DNA from: Eutypella sp. D-1
Taxonomy: Eukaryota > Ascomycota > Sordariomycetes > Xylariales > Diatrypaceae
Direction of reading: 5' to 3'
Assembly (NCBI GenBank): GCA_023313575.1
Contig: JAJTTP010000010.1
Coordinates: 1,674,001-1,738,000, forward strand
DNA length: 64,000 nt
In this document: positions 11,120 through 22,474 of the stretch, piece by piece
How positions within the stretch are numbered: the first letter of the stretch is position 1
Layout of the letters: each line of letters begins with the position of its first letter
Position numbers and translations under genes: made by a program
The notes under the pieces: generated by a model
Databases searched by the model: none
Told to the model about the DNA's origin: nothing
Seen by the model: the letters and a program-made list of their open reading frames with translations, nothing else

Positions 11120-12947
11120 ATGGGCATCATTGCCGACTGGATGGAGAAGATGAAGGAACTGGCGAAGTTTGGCCCCTACAAGTATACGGCGCTGCCCGAG
11201 AACGTCTCCCCCGATGAGCTGCGGAGGCGCGCCCAGGTCTGGGCCGACCGTCACCGGCGCGCCGTGAAGCTCACCCTCGCCGTCATGGCCGTGCTGGCTA
11301 TCGGCTATTTCGGATTTGAGTTCAAGTGAGTCCCAGGAGAAGAAACTAGTCACATGCCACCCTGCCTGTCTACCCGCCTACCTACTTCAATTTTTACACC
11401 CCACCCCCACCTTTATTTTTGCCGGGCATGGCTGACCAGGGGGTATCCCGAAATTCTAAAGGCGTGCCTTCAAGAGCGCGGATAGCACGGCGTGCGACAC
11501 GCCGGAGGCGGGCTTCCAGTGCGGGGTGGAGCGGTCGCACTTCTGGGGCCAGTACTCGCCGTACTACGCGGTGCCTTCGGAGATCGCGGCGGAGGTGCCG
11601 TCGGGGTGCAGGGTGACGTTCGCGCAGGTGCTGTCGCGGCACGGGGCGCGGGACCCGACGGCGCGGAAGACGGCGATCTATGCGGACCTGGTGGAGCGGA
11701 TCCACGCGGGCGTCGGCGAGACCGAGGGCGCCTACGCTGGCGCCTGCGCCTTCCTCCGCGATTACGAGTACCGCCTCGGCGCCGACGAGCTCACCGCTTT
11801 CGGCCGCCGCCAGATGGTCCACTCCGGCATCGACTTCCACCGCCGCTACGCGGAGCTCGCCGCCAGCGTCCCCGCCCCCTTCGTCCGCTCCGCTGGCCAG
11901 AAGCGCGTCGTTGACTCCGCTGTCGAGTGGGCCGAGGGGTTCCACCAGTCGCGGTCGCATTTGCATTCCCGTCGCTCGCCGGAGAACTTCCGCGATGACG
12001 ACGATGATGATGATGACGACGACGACGATAAGAGCGACGTCGGCGACGCATACCCCTACGACATATTGATTATCCCCGAAGGCGAGGAGTGGAACAACAC
12101 GCTGAGTGACGAGCTGTGCACGGCGTTCGAGAAGGGCCCGGACGTCGGGCACGAGGCGCAGCTGGAATGGCTGTCGATCTTCGCGCCGCCGATCACAGAG
12201 CGGCTGAACAGCGAGGGCTGTCTGCCCGGCGCGAACCTGACGGACGAGGACACGGTGTACGTGATGGACCTGTGTCCGTACGAGACGGTGGCAGACGCGA
12301 ACTGGGACGACGCGCAGGGGGGCCGGGGCCGCCGGCTCTCGCCGTTCTGCGACCTGTTCTCGGCGGACGAGTGGCGCAGCTACGACTACTACCACTCGCT
12401 GGGGAAGTGGTACGGGTACGGCAGCGGACACGCGCTGGCGCCGACGCGCGGGGTCGGGTTCGCGAACGAGCTGGTGGCGCGGCTCGCGCAGCGCCCCGTG
12501 CAGGACCGCACGAGCACGAACCGCACGCTCGACGGCTCCGCCGACACGTTCCCGCTCGACGCGCGCCTGTACGCGGACTTCAGCCACGACAACGACATGT
12601 CGGGCATCTATGCCGCGCTGGGCCTCTACAACGCCACTGACCCCCTTTCTAACACCACCCGCGCCGGCCCCGGCAAGACTGCCGGCTACTCCGCCAGCTG
12701 GTCCGTCCCCTTCGCCGCCCGCATGTACGTCGAGAAGATGGTCTGCGAGGACGCGGGCCACGACGACGATGACGACGATGACGATGACGACGATAAGGAG
12801 GAGCTCGTCCGCGTCCTCCTCAACGGCCGCGTCGTGCCCCTGCAGAACTGCGGCGCCGACGCCCTCGGCCGCTGCAGGCTCGACGATTACATCGAGAGCC
12901 TCAGTTTTGCCAGGGGAGGCGGCCACTGGGATCAGTGCTTTGAATAG
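11120..12947 (+). CDS. Type II membrane histidine acid phosphatase (3-phytase family)
   Basis: Histidine acid phosphatase of the phytase branch, hydrolysing phosphate monoesters such as phytate through a phospho-histidine. Two exons (11120-11325 and 11462-12947) give 563 residues. A 48-residue cytosolic head precedes one membrane helix at about 49-66 ([19 protein letters not shown]), so the catalytic domain should face the lumen or outside. The nucleophile motif is SRHGARDPT (His about 129) and the proton-donor motif is SHDNDMSG (His 444, Asp 445). Cysteines typical of fungal phytases are present, including the C-terminal GHWDQCFE. Unusual: two inserted Asp runs, 12 and 11 residues long, each closed by Lys (11994-12032 and 12762-12797). 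Both are absent from typical family members as far as I know. The coding region is very GC-rich. Confidence 0.9.
11994..12032 (+). repeat. First Asp-run insertion (D12 then K)
   Basis: GAC/GAT codons repeated twelve times then AAG, within the phosphatase. The codons are mixed rather than a pure repeat, which suggests the acidic run itself has been kept. Confidence 0.85.
12762..12797 (+). repeat. Second Asp-run insertion (D11 then K)
   Basis: Eleven GAC/GAT codons then AAG, followed by Glu-Glu-Leu, near the C-terminus of the same phosphatase. The layout is the same as in the first run. Confidence 0.85.
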
Positions 12948-14470
12948 CAAGCGAGCGTTTCCCTCTATAGCGCGTACGTCCCGTCTTGTGTTTACTGTTT
13001 ACTGTTCACATGGTTTACGATTGTCGCTAGCTACGTACGCTACCTACTTATGGATAGATAAAGGGGGGTTTAGAAGAGTATCATGAGAATTACAAACCCC
13101 CCCCCCCCCCCCTAGGGATCTTTATATTTAATTGACTTGACTGACCCCGTTTCTTGTTATGTTTATTACGGTGCAATTCAGCGGACTAGAGTTGGCGTGT
13201 TACATTCTGTGTGCTCTTGAAAGCAGGGTCGATTCAAGTTGTGTACGTGGTCACAAAGTAGAAAGCAATCCTGCGTGCGACAAAAAGTGAAAGGTTACCT
13301 GTAGTTATTTTATCCCTTTTCTCTACTACATAGAGAGGGTGGGTGTGTGGGTGTAAACCGGTATCCCGGTGTTCTAAGTCTGTCTGTCACCCCATAGACC
13401 ATTTGTTCGGGAAGGTAGGGCAGATAATTAATTAAAGAACAATCTGTTATTTTCTAGATGGATGAATCACTTTAAGTAAAACATCATCATCAATTAGGCT
13501 GCCAAGTGAGACAAGACAGATAAGCAGACAGACACTGACACAAAAACAGATAGTTACTCATTTATGATAGAATTCAATCGTAACCGCCCCTAGATCTACT
13601 CACTACGCCCTGAGATCTGGTCACCTACCTACCTGCCGAGCAGGTACCTAAGTAGGGATGGCGAACTCCCGATATGTCTACCTAAGTAGTGCCCAATTAA
13701 GCTAGGAGGTACCTAGGAAGTTAAGCGGACCTACAGTGTTCTTAGAATTCAACCTTCAATGTAATGTTGGCTTGGGTTGGATCTTGAAAGTCCTCCAGTC
13801 ATATCATATGATGGCCACTAGCTAGAAGGTATACGAAGTCTGGGCTGGAACCTCGTACAATCCAAAAAGTAGATCTACATATACATACATGGTACGTAAC
13901 CAAGATTTTCCTGGTTTCCCGCGTAATGCTTGAGTACCTACCTACTTAGGTACCTAGGGTAGCTAATGCTTAATGCTTGGGTAACTAGTAACTAACTAAC
14001 GCCCAGGCTTTAACCCACCACCGTTACCAAATACGAATTACATACTCGGTAACCTCCTGCCCCGGGGCCCATCGACTTGACTTGACTTGACTTGACTTGC
14101 ACAACAGCAACTGATAGGTAGTTTCTCGACCTGACATGAGAGCCTGAGTAGAAGTCAGCAGCAACCTTGCCTTCTTCCACTCGCCAATTAAATCACGGCA
14201 TACCAAAAAAAGAGAAAGAGAGAAAAAGAAAAAAAGGATTCTCGTTATCCTGTCCGACTATGCGACCTAAGACTCACTTTATTCGTCTAACATTTACATC
14301 TTGACGATAACGACAGCGACGGCAACGGCCACCGCGACGGCGGCGAATCACACGATCGATCGATTATTAAAATATCACCACCCTCGTCGACATTACACTC
14401 CTCCCCTCGCCACCCAGCCCAGCTCAACAAACCTTCACGAAACGAAAGAATCACAGAAAAAAGGCCCCCA
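12948..14470. other. Intergenic, AT-richer, repeat-rich
   Basis: Between two plus-strand genes. It contains a run of 16 C (13097-13112), several TACCTA/TAGGTA motifs around 13625-13720 and 13930-13960, and a CTTGA tandem repeat at 14073-14099. No gene is supported. Confidence 0.6.
14073..14099 (+). repeat. CTTGA pentanucleotide tandem repeat
   Basis: About five tandem CTTGA units, non-coding. Confidence 0.85.
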
Positions 14471-15464
14471 ATGGCCTATCTCAAATGGCGAGCTGAGGCG
14501 GGGGATAATCAGGATACCCCCTCCGAACATACCGGTGGAGTCAGTCCTCTCGGCACATTCTTCATCGTCTTCTTCGTCCTGCTCGTTGTCGGTGCCGTTG
14601 GATGGGTCGTCTTTACACAGTTGCGTGCTAGGCGGTTAGGTGTAAGTCCTTCTCTTCCCTCCTCCTTCCTCCTATTCATCTTCCATTCTTCTCTTCATAT
14701 CCCTTTCTTCCACCCCGGCTTATCTGGCTTATCTGGCTCTCCCTCCCATCACCCATCACCTCGCGAACCCCCCCCCCCCTCCTTACCCACCCCTCTTTAC
14801 CCCCCTTACTGACCTAAACACTAATGACTCGCAACAACAGCTCCCCGCGCCATCCTGGTCCTCCTACATCCCCTGCACCTCGCGCTCGAGCTCCTCAGCA
14901 TACGGCGCGCCGTCTCCCGCGCCAGGCGGCATCCGCGGCTGGTTCAGCGACAAGTTCAGCGCTCTGCGGGGCGGTCGCGGCGGCGGCGGCGGCGGCGGTG
15001 GCGGGCGTTCGGCCCCCGGTGCGTATGAGCGGCGCGGTTTCGGTCCCCTAGACCCGGACGAGGCCTGGGACACGCGCGTCGGCGCTGAGGCCGACGGGCC
15101 CTACGGCTACAGCGGTGGCGGCTACGGCGGCGGCGGTCCGGCGCAGGAGCTGGGGACCACGAGCCGTGCCTTCTACGGCGGTCGCGCCGCCCATCACGAT
15201 GACGATGACGATGACGACGACCACGGATACCCGGAGAGGGGCCGCACCCGCAGCCGGAGCCCCGCTGCGCACCACCCCGGCGCAGGCGGCCTGGGCGCTC
15301 GGAACCCCTTCGACGACGACGCCGAGCCCAGTAACGTCAGCATGCGCGGCGTCAGCCCGAGACCCATCGACACCTCCGTCGGCGGCGCGCAGAGAGCAGG
15401 CGGTCACGGACGGGGCGGGAGCCCCACGTCGGAGCGGAGGTCGATCTTCAGGGAGAACGTGTAG
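14471..15464 (+). CDS. Small single-pass membrane protein (acid-phosphatase-like family of fungi)
   Basis: Two exons (14471-14641 and 14841-15464, GTAAGT donor, CAG acceptor) give 264 residues. An N-terminal hydrophobic helix (GTFFIVFFVLLVVGAVGWVV) is followed by FTQLRARRLGLPAPSWSSYI. Next come a Gly-rich stretch, the block FGPLDPDEAWDTRV, an Asp run of eight after His-His, and the conserved tail NPFDDDAEPSNVSMRGVSPR ending in ERRSIFRENV. I recall this arrangement from Sordariomycete proteins named acid phosphatase-like. No phosphatase catalytic motif is visible, so the name should not be read as an activity. The long cytosolic or lumenal tail looks disordered and phosphorylatable. It lies directly downstream of, and in the same direction as, a true membrane phosphatase. 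Confidence 0.82.
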
Positions 15465-16344
15465 GGCGGCGGGCGCGTACGGGAACCAATCGGACGTTTG
15501 CTTTTTGTTTTGCCTCCCCCTTTTGACCCCCCCCCCCTCCCCCGCCACCCCTTCCTTTACGAAGGCGAAGAGACGAGACGTTGATGAGGATTTACGAGAA
15601 GGGATGTTTTCTTTTTCTATGGATGGGCCTGTATGAACATCTCGTGGCGTGTGTGTCGGTTTCTTGTGTGCGTTAACCCCCCCCCCCCGGTCATGACTGT
15701 GAGCATAAAAGCAGGGACGAAAATATTTGGTGTTTCTGGAGTTATGAGGGGCTCTTCGTTGCGTGCCTTGCTCGTCTACTTTTTCCGGTTTTTCTTTTAC
15801 AATTTATTTACTTTTATGTTGCTGGATTCCACACCACGGGGGGATCACTGCCCCCTTCTCCCCCTCCTTCCCAGGGGCGTGGGCACTTCACTACTCGTGA
15901 TACACTATCATAATGACAGATGAATGGACATACCGAATCGGGCTCAATGTCAATACCTCCAAGCAAACACTTCCCTCAGCGCATATCGTCAATCCTCGGC
16001 TTGCCCAGACCGTCGTTACTTTTACCTTGAACTTATATGGAGACAGATATAGGCGACGTCATGAACGCCGTGAATAAGTTCCTTGCTTATTGCTTGTTCA
16101 CGCGCTAAGCAGTCGAACCTGTCTTTCCGTCTACAAACAGTTAAGTTAAGAACCTACGGTCTCTTAGCAATAAGGAGCGGGGGCGGGGAGGTCTCTAGCA
16201 AGAACTTTGTAGGTTAATTAAGCAGGCAACCAGGTTCCCAGAACTGGACAATTCGATTATAGAACGCCTCAGTACAACGCACATGACTTTGAAGGTCATT
16301 GCACCTTCGACCCAACTTGTGACACTAACTAGAGCGCCGACGAC
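15465..16344. other. Convergent intergenic region
   Basis: This lies between the 3' ends of the small membrane protein (+) and the DUF6536 gene (-). C runs are present around 15529-15540 and 15677-15688. No gene is supported. Confidence 0.6.
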
Positions 16345-18691
16345 CTACCGCAATGCTGTAGTCGTCGGTCTTGGGAAGAATCCCCATTTCCCAGGCCCAA
16401 TTCTCCCCCATTGAAGTGGTAGTAAGTGTAGGTGCTCGTCTTCAGCTCGTCTCTGGCACGCTGCACTTATCGTGGCGCTACAGGTGGAGACTATGGGCAT
16501 TCGAATGATCTCTCCCCTTCCTCTGGCCATGTCGTCTGTTTCCCCACCCTTGGAACAGGCAGGAAGGTGTCTGAGACTCATACAGATCAATGTCGCCGCG
16601 AGAACGCCGATCGCAGCAAGAGACAAGATCATCCCGATCGCCGAATAACCGACAACGGATCCGTCAAGAGAGGGCACGCGCGTGAACCCTTCCGCCGTCG
16701 ACTTCTCATCCCCCGTGTAGGCGAACCCCCTCGTCTGCACGACGAAAAGACTCTGCGAAAGAAGCCAGTGAGCAACCGCGGAGCCAAGCAGCAACGGGAT
16801 ACTGTATCGATACGGCAAGGACAAGGAATACGAGCTCTTCTGTTCGCCTTCGGGGCAAGAAACGCGGAGCCGTCGGTATTTGGTTATGAACATACCCCAA
16901 CGATGCGATAAAACCATGGTCGTTAGTAGAGCGTTGCTGACGTACCACCAGAAGCTCATCAAGAGCTGGGCCCCGTTCGCAAACAGCGTCGTCGCATAGA
17001 ATGCAGTACCGCCTAGTGATCTCCATGCCCGCGACAGTGCGATGGAGTAGTCTTGCACTTGTCCGAGTCCCATTCTCCAGAGAGATCCGAGATCTGTCGG
17101 CTGCTCCCTCTCATCGACACCATGGATCGCCGAGTACAGCGCGAAGATGAGAAGGGCCACCTCTATTAGAGTCCTGTACGATGGTGTCAATATATTTTCC
17201 CTAGACATCTGCCCCGCCTAGGGGACAACAATACGTACAAGCCAATCATCTGCGACCATCGGATGATTCCCCCAGAGGTGTACCACCGGGCTGGACGTTG
17301 GAGCCGCTCCTTTCTGACTTGTATTCCAGCTTGTAGAGATTCATCGCTATTAACCGTAGCGCGGTCCTTCTTCCAGTAGCCGATTTGTTCCAGGAGTGGA
17401 CAGTCCTTCGTGTACTCATCTCCGTGGCACAAAAAGCTCGAGATCGCATCCCCGTGAGTGATCAGAGGCTGCTGTCTCCAACGGTCCAGGGCCGCCGTAC
17501 CCTTCCGTTCACGTCGATGCATGTGCCAGGTCGCGCCCACGCAGACCAGCTTGATGGCATTGACCACGGTGACGGCGGCCAGGAGCACTACGCTGTACCG
17601 GATAGCGCAACTGTCTTGATGCGCGTCGAGGCCGACAGACAGACAATAGCCCACTTCGATAGTCACTTCCTTCACCACGGCCCCGCTCTGAAGATCTATC
17701 TGTTGCGATTTCAAGGTCCAGGAATCATTACTATTATTAGTCTTCTGTAGTAAATATTCCAGTGTACACCACGGTTGGCGGGCTGGTCCCCTGGGGATCT
17801 TGTCGGCGACAGGAAGCAGGGAACCCCCGGAACACAGCCAGGAGGTCCGGTCTATCCACTTCGCTCCGCTGTTGAAATCCTGGTATATATCGATGAGGGA
17901 ACTGTTGCTATTTCCGGGCGTAAGAGTCGCTTTGTCGCGCATCGTGGTATTGGAAGAGACGACGACGACATCCTTGTGCCGGCGAGCGGTATTCATAAAC
18001 CGTCTCATGCAGTCCAGCTTCTCTAAACGCTCCAATGCACCGTTGCGCAACATGCCTTGCAGGTTCGGGTTGTATTTCCCGACCAAGACGTCGTCCGGGT
18101 ACGCCCACGGCAACGAATCGGTTTCATAATCGTTCGTCACATGGGCAATGAGGTAGTTGCTCGCAGGAATAGCCGAGAGGAACACGGAGTTCCACCTAGC
18201 AGCGGGTTAGCCTACTCTGCCGAAACGAGCGAAGCGATTGCCGAATCAACAGAATATTAATAGGGGGTCAGAACAGACAGCAGGTGTAAAGGGATGGAGC
18301 TGAGGGCTAGGCTGATCCAAAGTATCTTGCGCTTGGCGGCAATCCGACGACCTAGGAGATTGCGAAAGCTTGGAGCCCCGATATCGAGCCAGTCCATATT
18401 CTTATGGGCCTCGGTTACTTCTGCTCGGGTAGGAGCCGTGAGTATTTGGCCGCAGAAATTGCTCGCGGAGAGGACAGCGGACGACAGTATGTTGACCAGC
18501 AGGTCGACAACTGTGGCGATCGTCTCCAAGTCATGGCAATCTCCAGTATGAAGGTCGTTGAGGTTCTTGCCGACGCCGTTGCGGATGGCGAGGATCAGCG
18601 TAAGGAGAACGTTCAAGATGAAGACAAATCCTATGACTAGAGTACACCCAAGGAGTGCCAAGTCGCGTCTCCTCGAGACATATCGTTTCAT
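16345..18691 (-). CDS. DUF6536-family multipass membrane protein
   Basis: Three exons on the minus strand (18691-18279, 18195-17239, 17173-16345) with compatible phases give 732 residues. The family signature is clear: the first membrane helix, then a Cys-containing loop, then a second helix VDLLVNILSSAVLSASNFC leading into APTRAEVTEAHKNMDWLDIG and PSFRNL, a Lys/Arg stretch and LSSIPLHLLWNSVFLSAIP. A large loop with several N-glycosylation sequons follows. Further helices include YSVVLLAAVTVVNAIKLVCV, TLIEVALLIFALYSAIHG, a pair around 17000, YSIPLLLGSAVAHWLL and GMILSLAAIGVLAATLI. About eight helices in all. The function of this fungal family is unknown. Splice donors GTCTGT and GTACGT were chosen because they restore the family sequence. 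An extra 5' exon is possible. Confidence 0.85.
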
Positions 18692-19782
18692 GCCCTTACT
18701 TTTCCAAGCTTCGCATTAGACAACTCACACAAACTCAAGTGCTGTTGTTTATGGATATGGGATTGAGGTCTCTTACAAAACCAACAATTTCACCCCGTGA
18801 GCCATTTTGCCTTCGTTTGTAGAAAAGTGGTTTCGGGAACTTTTCGTCGCTCTGCGGGAGCCGTATCGATTTCCGATACTAATAAGCGGTTGACCTCGTC
18901 GTCTATCCGAATCCGCAACATGAAAGCTCATTAATACACCAAAAAGAGATGGCCTCAAATTCATATGACAGTGTGTATTTCAACTTTGGAACTCTCCGCC
19001 AATAAGTAGGAAGAGACTCTGACGGAATGGCATAGAAATGAATTGGGGGGACTTGCGATAACAACACGGTCTCCGATGGGGGTTATTTCAAGCGAAGGAA
19101 AGGCAGCTTATAATAGCCTCTACGTAGGAGATGTATTATCCCGTCTCTTACGAGCCTCCTCAAGCACGGTGGCTTAAGCCCCGGTTTATATTGCACTGCT
19201 TACTATATTATTTTCGCCCCTATTCAGAAACTATTTTTACCAAGGAGTGAATCAAATGCTGCTTATTATAATAAGCTGAAACGAACCACGGCAACGAGTA
19301 TCCTATCGTTATCACACTGTATCAGCTCTCAGCTCTAGAATCAACCGCGAGAACGAGTAACCAGCCACTGTCGCATTGTATATATACACTCTCGGGCCCG
19401 CAGTACATAGCATTGTATTGCCACCTTGAGACAAAATAAGGCGCTTTGATCCGTATCTTAGAATAGAAAGGTGAAGGTATCATGATGGGAAATACGGATT
19501 TAATAAAAGACAATGCATAAGGGTGTCTGTAGTACGGCCATGAATAATTACCAGCTGAGAGCGATCACCAACTGGCATGGACACTGCCATCCTGTTACCA
19601 CCCAACCGACTTCTGCATTCCGACGACTTTCGTATACCCGCTTCTGTCTAATGTGGTCTCTTGCACCAACATGAATCAGTTAGAGCCTTTCGTCTCATCG
19701 TTGCGTCTTGTCGATTGACGCCTGTAGTTACTAGCCTGGGTATATTACTACTCCCTACCTAGATAGTAGAATAGCTAGTAAC
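18692..19782. other. Divergent intergenic region
   Basis: AT-rich spacer between the DUF6536 gene (-) and the FPGS-like gene (+). No gene or clear repeat is seen. Confidence 0.6.
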
Positions 19783-21408
19783 ATGCCACTCCCACGGCTA
19801 GCCGGGCGAACTTATGAGGTGGTTTCCCGCCCCGATCAGGCGCGACGATTGTTTCCCATGCTGACTTATTCATGACAGGATGTCATCAAGATACTAGAAT
19901 CGAGACGACGTCCACACCGACCAACCACCAGAGCGCTTGAGCAAGGTGCCCTGCACAAGATTCCCGATAACAAGGGCCAGTTGGATGTAAGGGGAACTCC
20001 GAGTATAGTTGGGATGAAGGAATGGCTAGGTAAACTAGGACACTCAGTTAGTCACCCATTATAACATTACAAGTTATAGAGCCCCATATACTTATCCAAT
20101 ATAGGCCGCGCACATCGACAACCTCAACATCATTCACGTCGCGGGTACTAAGGGGAAAGGGGGTACTTCCGCATTCGCGGAGTCATTTCTACGATCGTAC
20201 GGTCAACGAACAGGGTTCCCTGCTAAGACAGGACTATACACCTCGCCTCACCTTCTCACACCGGAGGAAAGGATAAGGATCAACTTCAAACCTCTCCCGA
20301 GGGACCTTTTTGCCAAGTACTTTTTCGAAGTCTGGGACGTACTGCATGACGCGCCACCACGATACTTACAGCTCTTTGCTATTCTCGCCATACACATCTT
20401 TATCCGCGAGGGCGTAGGGGCAGCCGTGATCGAGACACATCATGGAGGCGAGTATGACGCTACCAACGTGATCGAAACGCCTATAGCCACGGTTATAACA
20501 CCGATAGGAATGGACCATGCGAAGCAGCTGGGCCCAACAACGAGAAATATCGCGTGGCATAAGTCTGGGATATTCAAGCCTGGTGCCGTGGCCGTATCGG
20601 CTCAACAAGAAGCCAACGTCGTTAGTGTTCTGAAATCTCGTGCGTCCGAAAAGGGGGTTACACTCTATTTCACCCGACCCGAAGACGTAGCCTGCCTTGC
20701 TAAAGACATGATGCAGCTGGCGCCTGATGTCCAGCGTGATAACGCGTCTCTAGCATTGACTTGCATTCGCTTATTTCTTGAAAAATTGAGTATCAGGAGA
20801 GGCACCGCGTTAGGCCCAATCCTGCCTGAAGATATCCTCAAGGCAGTCAGTCAGTTTTCTTGGCCCGGGCGATTTCAGCATATCGCCGAGAAAGACATAG
20901 ATTGGTTCCTGGACGGTGCTCATAACGAAATGAGCGTATCAAAGGCCGCTGACTGGTTCATGGATGCGCTGAAACTTTCATCAAGGTAATGACAGCAGCA
21001 TACTTCTCCTAACATGATCTCGATAATGTACTAAAGTGTCACAGTGTGTCTTCGTCAGTACAAATCGTGATCTTTGCCCAGAATTCTGACCAGCGAGATT
21101 CCGTTGCTGTTGTAGAGGCTTTAGCTTCCTCACTTCAGTCGACCGACGTCCACCACGCGATATTCGCGGCCTACTTCACACGTCAAAAGTCGTCGGGAAA
21201 AGGGCGGCCTTCAGGCTTTGCTGAGGTCTGGCGGAAATACAAACCGATGTCTCGAATTCAGCTAGCGCAATCAATAGAAAGCGCTGTCGAAACTGCCAGA
21301 AGGCTGAGACCCGGAGATGGTCGTTTGCAGGTCCTCGTTACAGGAAGCATCCATGCCGTCGGCGTCACTTTGCAGTGTCTGCAGTATTCTCCCGGCCATG
21401 CGAGCTAG
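19783..21408 (+). CDS. Folylpolyglutamate-synthase-like enzyme with altered P-loop
   Basis: Member of the Mur-ligase/FPGS family, whose typical reaction is ATP-dependent addition of glutamate to folates. Four exons (19783-19818, 19879-20046, 20105-20985, 21045-21408) give 482 residues, near full family length. The tiny first exon encodes MPLPRLAGRTYE, matching the usual RTY start. Then come NLNIIHVAGTKGKGGTSAF (P-loop), GLYTSPHLLTPEERIRIN, HHGGEYDATNVIETP, IAWHKSGIFKPG, SWPGRFQHI, WFLDGAHNEMS and the C-terminal nucleotide-binding-like domain (VQIVIFAQNSD). Differences from canonical eukaryotic FPGS: Gly 88 replaces the P-loop Ser, and ETHHGGEYD replaces EVGVGGEYD. It therefore looks like a divergent paralogue and may use another substrate or be impaired. 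The spliced frame is intact throughout. Confidence 0.85.
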
Positions 21409-21798
21409 TTCAACTTAATCCAACGCAACTTTCCAGTTTGAGGACATTACCATAGGTGTTCTGTTTGTTTAAATAAAAATAGATTCATCTCGTATTCATT
21501 CGGTGTCTGAAAGATGGTGATATATAATATCCTCGATATATAAAAGCTGCGTTCGCATTCGGTCACGGTATAACGAAGTAGAAACCAACAATTAGATAAG
21601 AGGTTAGCCGCGGAACGGTCTTTGAAGAAAGGGGCGAGTTGACGCTAGCAACTAGGGTAAGTACCCAAGTACCTATCGGGCTAACAAGGATGAAGGCTCA
21701 GATTTGAGGGAGTGGACGCTTGGTCACTAAGCGAGCCTACTAGCAGTCTCCAAATTTTCGCAAATATCGTACTGAATAAGAGCGATTCTTTGCAACAA
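21409..21798. other. Spacer between FPGS-like gene and tRNA
   Basis: Non-coding, with a TATATAAAA sequence at about 21537-21545 not followed by a recognisable reading frame. Confidence 0.5.
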
Positions 21799-21888
21799 TC
21801 CGAATTGGTGTAGTGGCTAACATTATCCGCTCTCATCATCTGTATGATGCGCACCGGGTAGCCCGGGGTTCGATTCCCCGATTCGGAG
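21799..21888 (+). tRNA. tRNA-Glu (CTC) with an 18-nt intron
   Basis: The acceptor stem TCCGAAT pairs with ATTCGGA, discriminator G at 21888. The D arm is GTGT-AGTGGCTA-ACAT. The anticodon stem ATCCG (21825-21829) pairs with CGGGT (21855-21859), including one G-T pair. The loop begins C-T-CTC-A, giving anticodon CTC at 21832-21834. The standard position after nucleotide 37 is followed by an intron at 21836-21853. The T arm is CGGGG-TTCGATT-CCCCG. The B box is GGTTCGATTCC. A T-run a few bases downstream (TTTCTTTTTT) fits RNA polymerase III termination. No CCA is encoded, as expected in eukaryotes. Confidence 0.92.
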
Positions 21889-22474
21889 TTGAGTTTAATT
21901 TCTTTTTTCGTTGCTTTTTTGACTCGTTTCCGTGTTCGTCTAATTTGATCGTCGTGGTTATTTTTTCCTTCTTTTTAGGGGTGATCACAATGGCAATATT
22001 AGCTAAAGTAGTAGGGGACTTTTTGTAACCCCCTGTTTACGTCGTGTGAAAGTGGGCAAACAGGTTTTCGATCATACCCTCAGCATTATAGAAAATCTTT
22101 AATGGCCTAGCTCAATGCGCGCCTGAGCCCATGATACTATCAAGGTATGATCACATGTTACTCCCGCCCCAGCTAGAGTGTCCAAAGTAAGGAAGAGATC
22201 CCGGCTTAGTGTACATTATCCTGCGGAAAATCTCTATGCTCCTTCATACATATATGGTATAGCTGCTACTACCTGCCTACCTGATGTGGAACCCTTGGCC
22301 AGCCGATTGAAAGCTAGGAGAAGGTATAAGGTAACGTCCCACGTCCCCAGGATACAATAGCGAGTAATCTGCTCTTGAAACTAGAATGCGGTTTTGGTAT
22401 CCCGATTCTTCTCAAGATTCTCCCGTCCGATTACATCATTGTTCCATCGTCATTTCTCACCAAGACTTGCCGAG
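21889..22474. other. Spacer between tRNA and SRPBCC-like gene
   Basis: The first 20 bases contain the T-rich Pol III terminator. A non-ATG open frame upstream of 22475 runs in phase with the next gene (Arg/Phe/Ser-rich), so an extended start or an upstream exon cannot be excluded. Confidence 0.5.

Noticed and set aside
21824..21860. Alternative anticodon stem TATCC/GGGTA in the tRNA
   Set aside because: It would give a loop of about 27 nt. The shifted pairing with an intron after position 37 gives standard geometry and anticodon CTC.
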